A DNA stretch of 64,000 bases from Mastigias papua (lineage: Eukaryota; Cnidaria; Scyphozoa; Rhizostomeae; Mastigiidae), in contig OZ025286.1 in assembly GCA_964019165.1 (NCBI GenBank), positions 11,444,188 to 11,508,187 of the forward strand, read 5' to 3'. The notes under the pieces were generated by a model that was not told where the DNA came from, ran no database searches, and was given only the letters and a program-made list of their open reading frames with translations. Positions 22,689 through 34,700 of this stretch are shown piece after piece. Made by a program: the position numbers and the translations under genes. Position 1 is the stretch's first letter; every line of letters starts with the position of its first letter.

Positions 22689-23679
22689 TTTCCATGATTG
22701 AAACTGAGTGAATCAAATGGATTTGCTGAAGGACTATAGCCTCACTTGGAGAGTGGTATGGGAAGAACTTGGGAAAACTGTGTGAACGTTGGGGAAGCAA
22801 GCAAAGCTATGAGAGTGTACAATGGATCTTTTGAGCAGAATTGACTAGCTTGTCGACGTTAAGGAATCAGACCTACTCAGAGAACTTTCGACGGCGGAGG
22901 TGAAGAAGCTAGGCCATACTGCTCCCTGCTCAGGAAAACGTTTTTGTGCCAGGCAGTTCATTGCTTCATTCTCCAGCCTAACAGAAGTTCTAGCATCCTC
23001 CATGTCACGGCAAAGTTTATCTTCTTACAACAAAGTGACCAAATTTGTGATCAGAATATATATGAGGTTATGACTTTATGCCTAATATACAGCTATTAAC
23101 AAATGTAGCAACATAATCCTTAATGTTTTCCTGAATTATATCGTGAAATTTTACTGCCTTATGCATTGAGTGTGGTTGTGGAATACTGGTACCTGGAATG
23201 ATTTGCTTTTCTTTCTGCTTTTGTTCGATCTTGTTATGTTTATTTGTTTTAGTTTAAATCTTAACTACTGATGCTGTGTTTATATTTCAATTTAGATTGT
23301 ACGTAGGTTTATTGATAGAAATGAAATCTGAAATCTAAAAGTCTGTATAATCTCTGTTTGCTTGCACATTGCTTAAGAGGCATTGCTTGTTTCTGTTGAT
23401 TTTGGCCATGGCATTTTTTTGTTGCATTTCTTATTCTATAGCATATTTATCCAGGATAAGTGGTCATTGTAATTGCCTTTATACTGCAATATCTGTGGTT
23501 GTCTGTGAGGATGAAAAACTGTCCTTTTGACACTCAGAGCACTTATGTCAGCTGAGCGTTATCATAATGCCTCCTTCTATGCATCACATCCACATTTAAT
23601 ATCCTTACTGACAACACAGCACACAATTGAACCTATTGGTAGATTTTTTCAGCTATCTCATACCCCTTAGATTAGTGAA
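22689..23679. other. intergenic, nothing recognised
   Basis: About 1 kb. The translation near 22855-22960 on the plus strand (ESDLLRELSTAEVKKLG) looks coding-like but is bounded by stops and matches nothing I can name. Confidence 0.35.
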
Positions 23680-24006
23680 TTGATAAATACACCAGGGTGT
23701 AAGTATTGCCAGCTAGTGCAGCTGGAGACCTTGAAAATTTGTCCGGTAAAAGGATGGCGCCAATTTGTTTGGTTATTGGCATTAACTAGTGTTACTGGTA
23801 TTGCCATACACCCTCTGTATCCAGAAACTGGATGTATTGCATTTGGAAAGTTTGCTGTCAAATTGTTAAATGTTGTAGTTGTCTCAAACAACCCAGAAGC
23901 TGCACATTCCCACATCCATTTGTTATGGTCACACTATGCTGGGTCTCTAAATGATGTCAATCCTTCATTTCAACTAGATCACATTGTACCAGTATTTTTA
24001 CAATAG
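23680..24006 (+). pseudogene. unknown ORF, possible transposon-associated fragment
   Basis: A 108-codon frame with a GW-x-FVWLLALTSV-x-IAIHPLYPE opening and a LLWSHYAGSLND ... LDHIVPVF ending. The order of an alanine-rich helix, an h-x-S/P-x-YP-E motif, a tryptophan-containing strand and an h-x-PV/L ending recalls vertnin-like or OTU-like sequences abundant in invertebrate genomes beside TTF/hAT-type genes. That link is a recollection of pattern only. A TTF/hAT remnant follows within 300 bp on the same strand, so both may derive from one element or gene. Confidence 0.3.
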
Positions 24007-24257
24007 TTTGTGACCTGGTCTTAGTAAAGGTAAAAGTCACAAACTTGAAGACCAAGGTTTCTTCACTATTTATGTCTTCTAGCTTGAAGGTAGGCAAGAT
24101 CTGTTTCCCTGTTACAACACAATCAAAATCTCTACTTGATGAAAAAGGTAATGGATGAAGTTTTCCTTCCTTTCTGTCTGATCATAGGCCTGATACAATA
24201 TTTGAGGACCTTTCAACAAATACTAATGACATAGGTTGTGTTTTTGACAAAACAGCA

Positions 24258-25020
24258 CCTCTGAGCAGATAGTTGAAAATATGAAATTTGCAGCAATATC
24301 TTGAGCAGTATTTTATGGGAAAGAGGGGAGTTTTCCTTTTTTGCCTTGAAGATTACAAGTGGCTTCAATACTCTAAACTCCTTCATGGTGCCTTCTGCTT
24401 GCCTTGTGCAATGTGTGGTCACCAGACTGGTGTCAGTTCATCTAAAGTAGACAAACCAATTGTATGTCCTTTCATAGATTGGTCCTATGCAGTATCAAGG
24501 TTCAAAATGTGCACCAAGTCAAGCAACCATCAAACTATATTATGAACCATGCAAACTTTCTTTCATGAGAAATTAATTTCAGTAGACATAATCCATAATA
24601 AAGTATCAAATGACACTATCTGCAAGAATAGGTTGAAGTTATTTCCCATCATTAAGACTGTTCTCTATTTTTTGCTAGACAAAATATACCACCATGTGGT
24701 CACAGGGATGATTCCAGATACTATGAGATGATAGACACTGGAAGCTTTCAAACTCTCCTTTATTTCAGAGTTGAAAGTGGTGATGCAATTCTTAAAGAAC
24801 ACTTTGATACTTCCCAAAAAATGCCACTTGAGGATCAAATGCTATCCAGGGTCATATATCTTGCTGTGCTGGAGTAGTGAATAAAAGAATAATTTCTGAA
24901 ATAAACTTTCCAAATACTTCTCCATACTCTCTGATGAAGTCACTATCTGCTCAATTGCTGTTTATACCTATTTGACATTTTGGTTTAAAACATACTGCAT
25001 TCCTTCAGTGGAAATTAAAG
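24258..25020 (+). pseudogene. decayed TTF zinc-finger / hAT-like transposase
   Basis: Frame-shifted pieces in order: a TTF-type zinc finger (YKWLQYSKLLHGAFCLPCAM, about 24345-24415); a segment ending with a histidine-rich linker; a region reading RLKLFPIIKTVLYF (24630-24680); then GSFQTLLYFRVESGDAILKE (about 24740-24800) and FSILSDEVT (about 24920), matching the DUF4371 section that precedes the catalytic aspartate of these transposases. Stops occur at 24543, 24729 and elsewhere. Intact members are DNA-cutting transposases or domesticated ZMYM-like proteins. This copy is dead. Confidence 0.6.
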
Positions 25021-25333
25021 AGATTGCTAATAGATACTTATAAGAAAAATGTTTCTATTGCGCATGCGTCATTTAAGAGCCACGCCCTTTTGTAAGGTAG
25101 TCAGATTTTTCCCTAGATTCGCACCTGGGTATTTATATAAGGAGTTCAAATGAAAAACAGTGGACTAACGTAAGCAAGAGGAAAAAATACCTATATAAGG
25201 AGATGACAGGGAGGAAACTACCAATCAAAAAAACTAAAGTGGAGTAAACAGGCGGAAATTACCTAAATAAAGGGATACAGGGAGGCAAATAAACATTAGA
25301 GAATAATAGGAGACAAAAGGAATCCTAGAGGGA

Positions 25334-26888
25334 CTAGAAGAGGCAAACAGGTATCGAAGAATTTTGAGTATCGAAGAGTTCATTAGGCGTGTTATTAATT
25401 ATGCACAAATCTTCAATCGAAGCACTATGTCCTGTGTCGTTCATGTGGTCTCTAATGGACCAGGAGACGCCTTTAATGCTTTTCCCTTTCTTATTAACCC
25501 CTAAATGCTCTCTACATCTAACAATAAAATGACGCGATGTTTTGCCATAATAAGTAGCCTTGCAACTACTACACGTGAATTTATACACGATGAAAGAGCA
25601 GACATGACTCGGGCACGATCTTTACAGGGGATGAAATTTTCAAAGCGTTTGACTGATTGAAAAATAAATTTACATTCAATATGAGGATAAATCTTACCTA
25701 GAAACGAGTTAAGTTTCTTTTTAAGACGAATACTCTGTAATCGTGAATATGGAAGCAAGATAAGTAAGGGAAGCTTGGGAACGTTCTGTGACTTAACTTT
25801 AGTGATATACTGTGTACCTAAAAATTCCTTAATAACTCTGTTAATAATATAGATAGGAAACCGATTCTGCGAAAGAAAACGTCTAATACTACAAACTTGT
25901 TCATGAAAGGAAAGATATGAAGAGCAAATATGATAAGCACGATAGATTAGAACCAATAAAAGAGTAACCTTGTATTGAAATGTGACAGGCTTTCAAAGTT
26001 AGTATATAGGCCAGTAAATATTTCTTTACGATATAAATTAGTAGAGAATCCATTATCAGAATGCGTGACTAATACGTCTAAGAGCAGCAAAGAGTTACTA
26101 TCTTCACTTTCATGAGTAAATATAATATTAGGATGTTGGCGATTTAAATACTGAAGAAACCATTGAATCTGAGTACTATTCTCAAATATGCAAAATGTAT
26201 CATCTACATACCTTCGGTACAGTAAAGGTTTAAATTCAGGAGGACAATTAGAAATAAAGTACCTTTCTAAAGCACACATGAAGATATTAGCAAAGGCAGG
26301 GCCTAGAGGAGAGCCCATAGTTACACCATCAACCTGCTCATACAACTGATTATTAAAGATGAAGTTATTATTCTTAACAGCAAATTCCAGAAGTTTCTTA
26401 AAGTGAGCTTTACCAAAAGAGCACCCATTAAAGCTTAATACTTCGGTTTCACTAAAGAGGTCATCTAGAATAATATTGATAGTTTCATCGAGAGGAATGT
26501 TCGTAAAGAGACTAGAGACATCAAAACTAACCATGACAGTATCATTAGAAAAGCTGGTATCAGTTATTTCCTTAACAAAAGAAAAGGAACTATTAACAGT
26601 ATATTGATTACTAGTGAGAGGTTATAACAAAGGAACCAAGAATTTGACTAGTCTATAGTTATAAGTACAAATAGCTGACATAATGGGCCTGGCTGGACAG
26701 GTCTCCTCATGAACCTTAGGAAGGCCATATAGAATGCCAGGTTTACTCCATTGAGGCGAGAGATCAGAAATGAGTCTGTTTTTTAAAAGTGTATTCCTTA
26801 AAAAACGAATAAGTTGTCCTTCTCGTTTGCACTGTTTATATAAATACCCCCAGTTGTTTTTTCCACTCTGTAGCTGAGGATGGGACAA
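25334..26888 (-). pseudogene. Penelope-like element ORF: reverse transcriptase and GIY-YIG endonuclease, broken
   Basis: Reading right to left: an N-terminal segment with LYGLPKVHE and CPARPIMSAI (26700-26780), typical of PLE polymerase; TAA at 26622-26624; then the catalytic core in the same frame (VSFDVSSLFTNIP, DGVTMGSPLGPAFAN, RRYVDDTFC). A frameshift near 25950 leads to RAYHICSSY and a basic linker; a second shift near 25590 leads to the GIY-YIG domain (FTCSSCKATYYGKTSRHF, then RCREH). PLEs copy their RNA with this enzyme pair. One nonsense codon and two shifts kill it. The first 15 or so codons overlap a plus-strand hammerhead-like sequence, so the true coding start is probably downstream of 26888. 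Confidence 0.9.
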
Positions 26889-26901
26889 GCTCGTCCCGAA
26901 A
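26874..26901 (+). ncRNA. hammerhead-like core (imperfect)
   Basis: CTGAGGA, one extra T, hairpin GGGAC-AAGCTC-GTCCC, then GAAA. The two conserved hammerhead boxes (CUGANGA and GAAA) flank a perfect 5-bp stem, but an extra base sits between box 1 and the stem and no convincing stems I and III are seen. TATATAAATA lies about 35 bases upstream (26836-26845), as in PLE terminal repeats. Confidence 0.45.
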
Positions 26902-26997
26902 TGCTCTTGAATATGTCGTAGTAAATTGATTATGTCTTAACTGGTTGGTCTGGATGTCGTCGTAAAAATTGATGAGTCTGAATTGTCTTGGATGTGT

Positions 26998-29612
26998 CGA
27001 TGAAATGAAAGATCTTCTATGATGAACTTGAGAAAATAATACAGGAAACTTTCAAGAAAGATATTTTAACAGCTCAAGGAGACTGGAACTCATAGATAGG
27101 TACAGATTGCTGTGATGATTTGAAGGGTACTGTTGGAAGATATGGAGTCGATATAACAAATGATAGAAGCGAACGTTTACTTAGCTATGCAAAGATGCAC
27201 AATATGGTAATAGCCAATAAATTACATAATTATACATTGTCTAGAAGGACTACATAGCACTCACCTAGTGAGAGATATAAGAATCAATTAGATTATATTC
27301 TAATAGATAAGAAATTTCGTTCAAGTATCAAGACCAGCAAAACAAGATCATTTCATGGTGCTGATATAGGTAGTGACCACGATTTAATGCTGATGACTAT
27401 TAAAATCAAATTGAAGAAAGCCAATAAATCGCATAATTTTATAATAAAGTTTGATTTGGAGATATTGAATGATCCTCTAGTCAAACAAGAATTTCAATGC
27501 AAAATAGGTGGTAGGTTTGCACCTCTCATGCTTCTAAATGATATGCAGCAATTAATAGTTGAGTTCAGTAAAAAAGCAAAAGAAACAGCTAATGCGATGC
27601 TTGGTAAGCGAAGAAAAATAAACAAGCCATCGGTAACTAATGACGTATATCACTTTGCGATCAAAGATGGAAACTTAGGAGCAAAAAGACCCATAGTGAG
27701 GAAGATCTTGATAAATACCTTATTGCAAATGGAATGGTTAGACATGAAATAATCATAGCAAAGGAACAATGGATAGGCAAGGAATGTGATATCATAAAGG
27801 AAAATCTTGAAGGGAATAACAGCAAAACAGCATATGAAATAATTAACAATCTAACAAAGCGTTTTACCTGTAGAACAACTGCAGTTGAAGACAATAACGG
27901 GAAAACGGTAACTGAACCTACAGCATTTAAAGACAGATGGACTGAATATTGTAAGGAGTTGTACAACTATCAAATTCCCACTGATCAAGAAATGTTAAAG
28001 GAGCTAGAAGATAGACAACCTCTTCCTGAAGATGCGACAGCTGATAATGACATATTAATGCCGGAAATAATTCAATCAATTAGGGACTTAAGAAAGAAAG
28101 GCTCCTGGCTTTTATAATATTCCATCTGAATTGCTACAAGCAGAAGGAGATTATGTGCATAGGGTGTTGCACAAAAATTTGCAATGACGCATGGAAAGCC
28201 AACAAATGGCCAGAGCAGTGGACGAAGTCTATACTAATTACATTGTACAAGAAAGGAAATACCAAAAAGTGCCAAAACTACAGAAATATCACCTTAATTA
28301 GTCATCCAAGTAAGGTTTTGTTAAAGATCATTTTAAATAGATTGAAAGCTCATGTCGAACAACTAGTATCAAGGGAGCAGGCAAGATTTAGAATGGGTAG
28401 AAGTACCACAGAACAAATCACTAACTTACAAATTCTACGCCAGAAATACAAAGAAAAGGAAAGGAAACTCTACCATCACTTCATAGACTTCAAGAAAGTA
28501 TTTGATCGAGTTTGGCAAGAGGCACTATGGGTCACAATGAAAAGCCATAATATCGACCATAAGTTAGTTGACATGATTATGGCCTTATACAGTGACACTG
28601 AAAGCGCTGTTCTCATCAACGACACTCTTGGCGAATGGCTCAAGGCAACAGTATTTGTAAGACAAGGCTGCTTGCGGTCACCCTATTTATTCAACATTTG
28701 TCTTGAGCAAATCATGATAGAAACTCTTAGAAGATTTCAAGGTGCTATTGGCATAAATGGTGAAGTTGTTTCAAATTTGCAGTTTGCAGATGACATCGAT
28801 CTTCTAGCTGGTTCAGAAGAGGAGCTGATTGTTCTAACTGATAACTTGAATAACACATCACATAAATTTGGCATGGAGTTAAATGCTGATAAATGCAAAA
28901 TTATGATTACTGATAGTGAGGATGATAGTCATACGCAGGTTGATATTAGGATTGATGACCAGAGGGTCGAAGTTATTGATAGCTTTTGTTACTTAGGTTC
29001 TTACATGACAGATGACTGCAAGTCAAGTAGAGACATCACAGCTCGTTTTGCTATGGAATTACAAAAGATGACGTAAGTGAACACCATTTGGAAAGCGGAA
29101 AAATGTCGACAAAATCAAAAATCCGGTTATCCAGGGTAATAGTTTTATCAGTAGCTCTCTATGGTTGTCAATCATGGATACTCACAAAAGCTATGGAGGC
29201 AAGAATTACGAGCTTTGAATTTAAGTATTACAGACGGATGTTGAGAATACCATACACCGAACACAAGTCAAATGAAAAATCACAGAACCGTATTGAATTA
29301 GAAGTTGGAAAAATCGTAAATTTGTTAGAAGTGGTAAGAAAAAGGAAGCTACAATTGTTTGGTCACGTGGTGAGACAAGGTGGTGATAGCGTGGTGAAGT
29401 ATGAAAGAATGGTTGGTGGCAAAAGGGACAGAGGTAGACCAGAGAAAAGCTGTATGAATAGCATCATTGAATGGACAGGGATGACGGTGGTGGAGTTAAT
29501 AACAACGGCTAGAGACAGAGAGGCATGGATAAATGTTGTGGAACGAAGCGCAGTTGTGCCCCCACGACCTGACTGTTAAGGGACTATGATGATAATGATG
29601 ATGAAGATATCA
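26998..29612 (+). pseudogene. RTE-type LINE, 5'-truncated, broken ORF
   Basis: Starts inside the APE endonuclease (AQGDWNS near 27075, QLDYILIDKKFRSS near 27290, GADIGSDHDLML near 27360), so the N terminus is missing. The reverse transcriptase follows in several frames: YRNITLISHPSKVLLKII, HFIDFKKVFDRVW, FVRQGCLRSPYLFN and an intact FADDIDLL. The C-terminal domain has ALYGCQSWIL, LFGHVVRQ and RDREAW. Stops near 27095 and 27253 and shifts near 27750, 28120 and 29075 inactivate it. The end is CTGTTAAGGGACTATGATG plus a short GATGAT microsatellite (29590-29608), typical of RTE elements, which lack poly(A). Confidence 0.88.
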
Positions 29613-29854
29613 GGGACAGTCCCCGATCATCGGTAACCTGCATCGGCAATGATTGCCAATGAATTACGATATATGAAAGCTACATTTCAATTACTCTGCT
29701 TTGGTACGAAAACTGAGTTGACTGCCTCCGTTTTTGAGTTGATATTTTCATTTAAAACGATAGAAGATTAAGACTTTTGAAAACGGTGTTCAAAGTGGAA
29801 TGATTTGAAAATTCAAACATTTGAAAGCGCTCCCTTTTTAATGGAAACACAGAC
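29613..29854. other. short intergenic gap
   Basis: No feature seen between the RTE end and the Harbinger-type element. Confidence 0.5.
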
Positions 29855-30861
29855 TAAGGTGGCGTTTAAACCAGGTATATTTCTCCGGATAAATATTTAT
29901 TCGGATAACTGTTTATGCGGATAGGTTGCGTTTACACTATGCAGGATAAATATTTCTCCGCTTAGCCCTTCCGTTTACACTAGAGAAATCATAAGGGAGT
30001 ATTCTTCACTGAGCATGCGCAAGCGCGCGAAAATTCATGATTTTCAATACACGAGTTACACGAAGAGTGTTCAGCGAATGTTTCCACTTCTTTAAATACT
30101 TCATTATGTCAAAAATAGAAAATGTATCAGCCAAAAGTGGCAGGGCGACTAAGAAAAACCTATCTTGGACGGATGAAGAAACTGCTTTACTGTTACAAGT
30201 TATTATAGATTATAAGAGCAGCAAAGCTGCATTGGGCCTAGATTGGGAAACAGTTAAATCAAAATATGATGATATCTGTGAAAGGCTGCAATCACGGTAC
30301 CCTAAGGAGAGATGAAATTGACCCAGAAGAATATCCACATTACACTGACCCATCAGTAATAACAAGGGAGAAGATAATCCCAAAAATTGTCAAATTTCTC
30401 ATCTTCAGCCTATGTTTTCTTTTGAAAATCACAGCTAGCAAGGTATTTAGTCTAGCTACAGCTGCCAAAGACGACAATAGAGAAATCACACATAACAATT
30501 TGATTTCATGCACATTATCCATGATAACAACTGTTGGAATGACGACAACATCAAATCGTAGGAAGAAATTTGCGCCAATTTTCAAATATCATGTCATGTT
30601 GTATTGACCTCAAGTAAAGAAAAGATAGCCTCCTATTGAATCAGCATAAATATTTATGCGGATAAATACGTTTACACTTTAAAAAATTCTTCCGGAGAAA
30701 TATTTATACTCTTGCGTATCAGGATAAAAATTTATACGGCAAAGCGAATAAATATTTCTTCGGAGAAATGTTTCATGTGTAGACGGAAGGCCTATCCGCA
30801 TAAATATTTATGCGGAAAAATATTTATCCGGAGAAATATCTCTAGTGTAAACGCCACCTAA
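29855..30861. mobile_element. PIF/Harbinger-type element keeping only the Myb/SANT gene
   Basis: The element proper is 29858-30858 (1001 bp). Its ends are GGTGGCGTTTA and TAAACGCCACC, and TAA flanks both sides (29855-29857, 30859-30861), the Harbinger target-duplication size and sequence. Many subterminal copies of GCGGATAAATATTTAT and TCCGGAGAAATATTT lie inside both ends in both orientations, likely transposase or Myb-protein binding sites. No DDE transposase is present, so this is a deletion derivative. Confidence 0.85.
30106..30315 (+). CDS. Myb/SANT-like DNA-binding protein of a Harbinger-type element, shortened
   Basis: A 70-codon frame from ATG 30106 reads KKNLSWTDEETALLLQVIID, the first helix of a Myb/SANT-like domain, then GLDWETVKSKYDDICERL, the second and third helices. 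The stop at 30313-30315 follows a probable frameshift: the next frame continues in the expected style (EEYPHYTDPSVITREKIIPK, about 30320-30380). PIF/Harbinger elements encode such a protein beside the transposase; it binds the ends and helps carry the transposase into the nucleus. An upstream in-frame ATG at 30037 exists, but 30106 lies just ahead of the domain. Whether the product is functional is doubtful. Confidence 0.7.
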   Translation: MSKIENVSAKSGRATKKNLSWTDEETALLLQVIIDYKSSKAALGLDWETVKSKYDDICERLQSRYPKER

Positions 30862-31727
30862 AACGCGGTTATGTGGAGATTGAAATATTTGAAAACGGAG
30901 TAATGGAAACGTAGCATATCGTAGCTTAAAGCAATGTATTGACCGTAGATGATAGTGTCAAACAGCGCCTCTTGTTGATAATTGCTCTTGAGTCATATTG
31001 GGTCTTGCATACGTTTCAACTAGTCTACTGGTTGGTGCTGATCGTTCAAAAATACAGTGAAATACAGCTATTAGACGAAGTTCGTAGAAGTATTCGGAAG
31101 GAGGCAATTTGTTTTATGAATTGTTTGTGAGATTATTATAGGAAGTGGATTTTCTGATACATTAGTCAAAAAGGACTGTCAATTGGCTACTTCATGAGAC
31201 AGCTACTTTTAGGTGCCAGTCAAACCTGTCGCATGTTGAATGTAGATATTTTCAAAATTCCTTTCCTATTTTTGTCAAAGCGTTTAAGCTCTCCTATGCA
31301 GAATATTATTTGGGAATTCATACTTGATATAATTTTTATCTTTTTTCATAAAATTTATTCATGACCGTTACAGTTTGATTAAAATTCTCTTTTGATAATG
31401 TATAATATCCTGCAAGTAAACCAACCTGCAAGTAAACCCCCCCCCCCCCCCATTATTCTGCTAACGTATTGCGTCAAGAATGAAGCATTTTATCCAAATA
31501 GAAAGTAAATCTCGTTTTTCTTTGTGAAGGTTCACTCATAAAATAAAAATAAAAATAATAATTTTTTTAAAACTTTGACATATATAAACTAAACATACAA
31601 ATACAAATCTCTCTAATGATAGGTAATTTGCACTTGGCTGGTCTAATTACAGATAACGTTAAAAAACAAATAAAAAAAAAAGAGAGATACTATATATATG
31701 AACAAGCTAACGGAGGAAAGAAATCTG
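30862..31727. other. intergenic, nothing recognised
   Basis: Contains a poly-C run at about 31437-31451 and AT-rich low-complexity DNA. No gene. Confidence 0.5.
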
Positions 31728-34700
31728 TTAATAAGAAAGAAGTTCCGGGTTAGTCCAGGGTTTGTTGCGCATGCAGAATATGTAATACGTTGTGCGAATT
31801 ATTATACTAGTTAATTTAGTAATTATGAAGTTAGTGTGCCCTGTGTTAGTAGTTAGATCGTTACACATCTGAATAAACGAATCACAAGATTGCCCAAAGA
31901 TTCCAAGGGAACTTATGGACAAGTTCACAAATTTGACGTGACGGTATTTCGATGAAAGGTCATTTAGAAGGTAACGATATTTGGTAAATTTCCTATTAGC
32001 ATTATTCTTAAGGTTCGTCTCAAAGCCGACGCTCAATTCAATTACGTACAGAGTATTACAAGAAGTGGAGATAAGCATGTCAGGACGTAGATCATCGCCA
32101 GTGATAAGAGAAGGGGAAAGATATTGAGGGAGGTCAACATAAAAAGTGCAGTGATTCAAACATTGCAATGATGAGGCAAGGAAGTTTAGGGCAGAGTCAT
32201 GTCTCCATGTGAAGCGGCCTTCGTTGAGATAAGTTTTACAGCCTGCAACAACATGGAGAAGAGACTCTGGCTGGAAACAAAAGGAGCAGTCAGACGTTTG
32301 TGAGAGATTCCACAGCGTGAGATTTTTGCGAGTTGCGAGTGTGTTGTTAAGATACCTGACAGTAAAGTTGAAAATATTTTTAGGTAGTTTACTTTGAGCA
32401 GAAGACCAGAGAGAATTTGTAGCTTTCAACGAATGATTGAGGAGAGGAAAGTAATGATAAAGCCTTGTGAAGTTAAGTTAGATTGAAGCTTTTCAGTATG
32501 GTTTTGGCGTGCTGCCTTTAGAACTTGCTTTGTGTTTCGGTATGCATCATATTGTATGTTCATACCGAAGCTAGTAGTTTTCCAGAGGGATTTTATTGCA
32601 TCGTTTGATGATGATTTCAGGGTAGACCGTAGGACAGTTTGACATTGTTGGAATTTAACAGAAGGAAGAAGATGATTCAAGCCAAATTGGTTTCGAGGAA
32701 GACTAATGCCGCTGAGGGTGGCGCTAATTGGAAGATCTAACCATTGTCTAATGAATCTTATCACTACATTATCAAGATTTTCAATCACCCATGTCTTGGA
32801 AAGATCAGCAACAGTTAGATGCCAGGATAGCTTAGAAAGGACGTAGCGGTGATAGAGGAGAAGCCTGTTTTTGGGAAGGATGCGTAGCGAGTCGATTTGT
32901 TTCAGCATGTCGAGAAGAGACGATTCAAGATGGGTTTTGTGTTTATCATTGTTCATTTCAAAATTGAAGTAGCGGCCAAGATATTTAAAAGATTCGCCAT
33001 TTTTGACAACTGGCAAAAGTTTAGTGTTGATGAAAAGTTTAGGCTGAAATTGTAAAGAGCGAGAGGAAAATTTCTTAATTCCAAAAGTGATGCATTTATC
33101 AACCCTTATTATCATATTCGCCCATTGGCACCATTTGGTGAAGCAGTTTAAAAGGAGCTGATTTTCACGTTCGTCAGTTGTAACGACCGCTGCATCATCT
33201 GCAAATTGGAACCAGTGGATAGGCTTAAAGAGACGATCGGTTGCATCATGAGTAGAGAAACCGAGTTGTTTGTACTTCTCTTGCTTGATAAATTGAATAA
33301 ATGTATTGAAGCACATGTTGAAAAGCAGGGGGCTGAGGCAGTCCCCTGAAGGACGCCTCGGCCAACTGGAATAGCAGGGGAGATAAAGTTATCGGTAATG
33401 ATGGAAGTCTGAAAATTGTCGTAAAGATTAGATACTAAAGCTTGTATAGTCAGTGGTACATGGTGATGATTAAGAACCGCTTTGATGAGATTGTGGTGTA
33501 CTTCTCCAAAAGCATTTTGCAGGTCTAAGAGAGTTATGACTACTGAGCGTTGTTTTATTCGTGCCTTATCAATAATGGATGCCATCATGGAAGTGTGCTC
33601 GAGTGCCCCTGAGATTTTTGGAGTAAACCCTTTTTAAATTTCCGAATCAATGAATTTATTTTTACTAAGAAAGGAAAACAGAATCACGTAGACATGAAGT
33701 GAAGACTTTAAGAGGAACAGATTCGAGAGTGATAGGTCGGAAGTTTGCAGGATCATCGCTAGTGCCTTTTTTGTGCACCAGAACGGTACAAGCTTTTTTC
33801 CATTCAGATGGCACCCGTCCAGATTCCCAAATAATGCGGATAATCTCCGTCAAAAATGTCCTGAGATATGGGCATCTCTTGAAACAGATAATGGAGATCT
33901 TATCCAATGGACAAGGTGAACCAGAAGACTTAATTCTACGAATAACTTGAGTGACTTTGGCATAAGAGGGAGGTGATTGATCGAAAGAAAAAGAAGGTTG
34001 GTTGAATGAAGGAATCCATTGTGGTATGGTAAATTTCTTGTAAGGAAGGATGACAGAAAACATTTTGATGAAGAACTGAGTGCAATGATCACGTGAGAAA
34101 GAAGGCAACACTGCAGAACCCTTTTCAATTACATTTTTAACAAATCCCCAGAAGTTTTTGGATACATACCGATCTTGATTGACAGTGTTGGTGTAAGACT
34201 GGGAAAGATCTTGGTTTCTCAGCTTTGAGCGCAGCAAATGAGATACGTATTTGATTTCTTCGAAAGGGGCGTCGTTCATCTTAAGTTGCTTTAATGTGTG
34301 CTTTAGTGATTTAGTAGTTAAGTGCTTATATTTAGTACAGAAAGTATTCGCATGGTTAGTAGAATTAACGGTGCCATAAAGATTTGCAAAATAATCATAA
34401 ATTGTGCTGTTCATAAATTCAATCGTAGAGTCCATTGAAGTTTGATTTAAATGAAAATTTCCAAAAACTGTTTTGAAGAAATCGTTTGCAGCGGTCCATT
34501 CATCTTGCGATCTTGGCAACCTTACTCCGGGTTTTATACGGACGTTTGCGAGCTGGTCAATATCAATCATATGCTCATTGGTGGATTCGGTGTATACATC
34601 ATCATTCAAAAATTCAAATTCTGACCGTTGATCCTCGTCCATTTTCTCGATTACTCGGCAGCGTCGTTGGTGCATTTTCAGTCCCTTCACCCCCTTGCAC

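Larger units (their letters stand above)
25126..26902 (-). mobile_element. Penelope-like element with inverted terminal fragments
   Basis: The element body holds the broken ORF. CTGGGTATTTATATAAGG (25126-25143) is mirrored near 26835-26854 (TTTATATAAATACCCCCAG), so both ends carry inverted copies of a TATA-containing terminal piece. Between 25140 and 25330 the sequence has repeated TATAAGGAG/GGGAGG blocks. The right end runs into a hammerhead-like core on the plus strand. Exact borders cannot be fixed because an RTE-type LINE abuts on the right. Confidence 0.65.
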
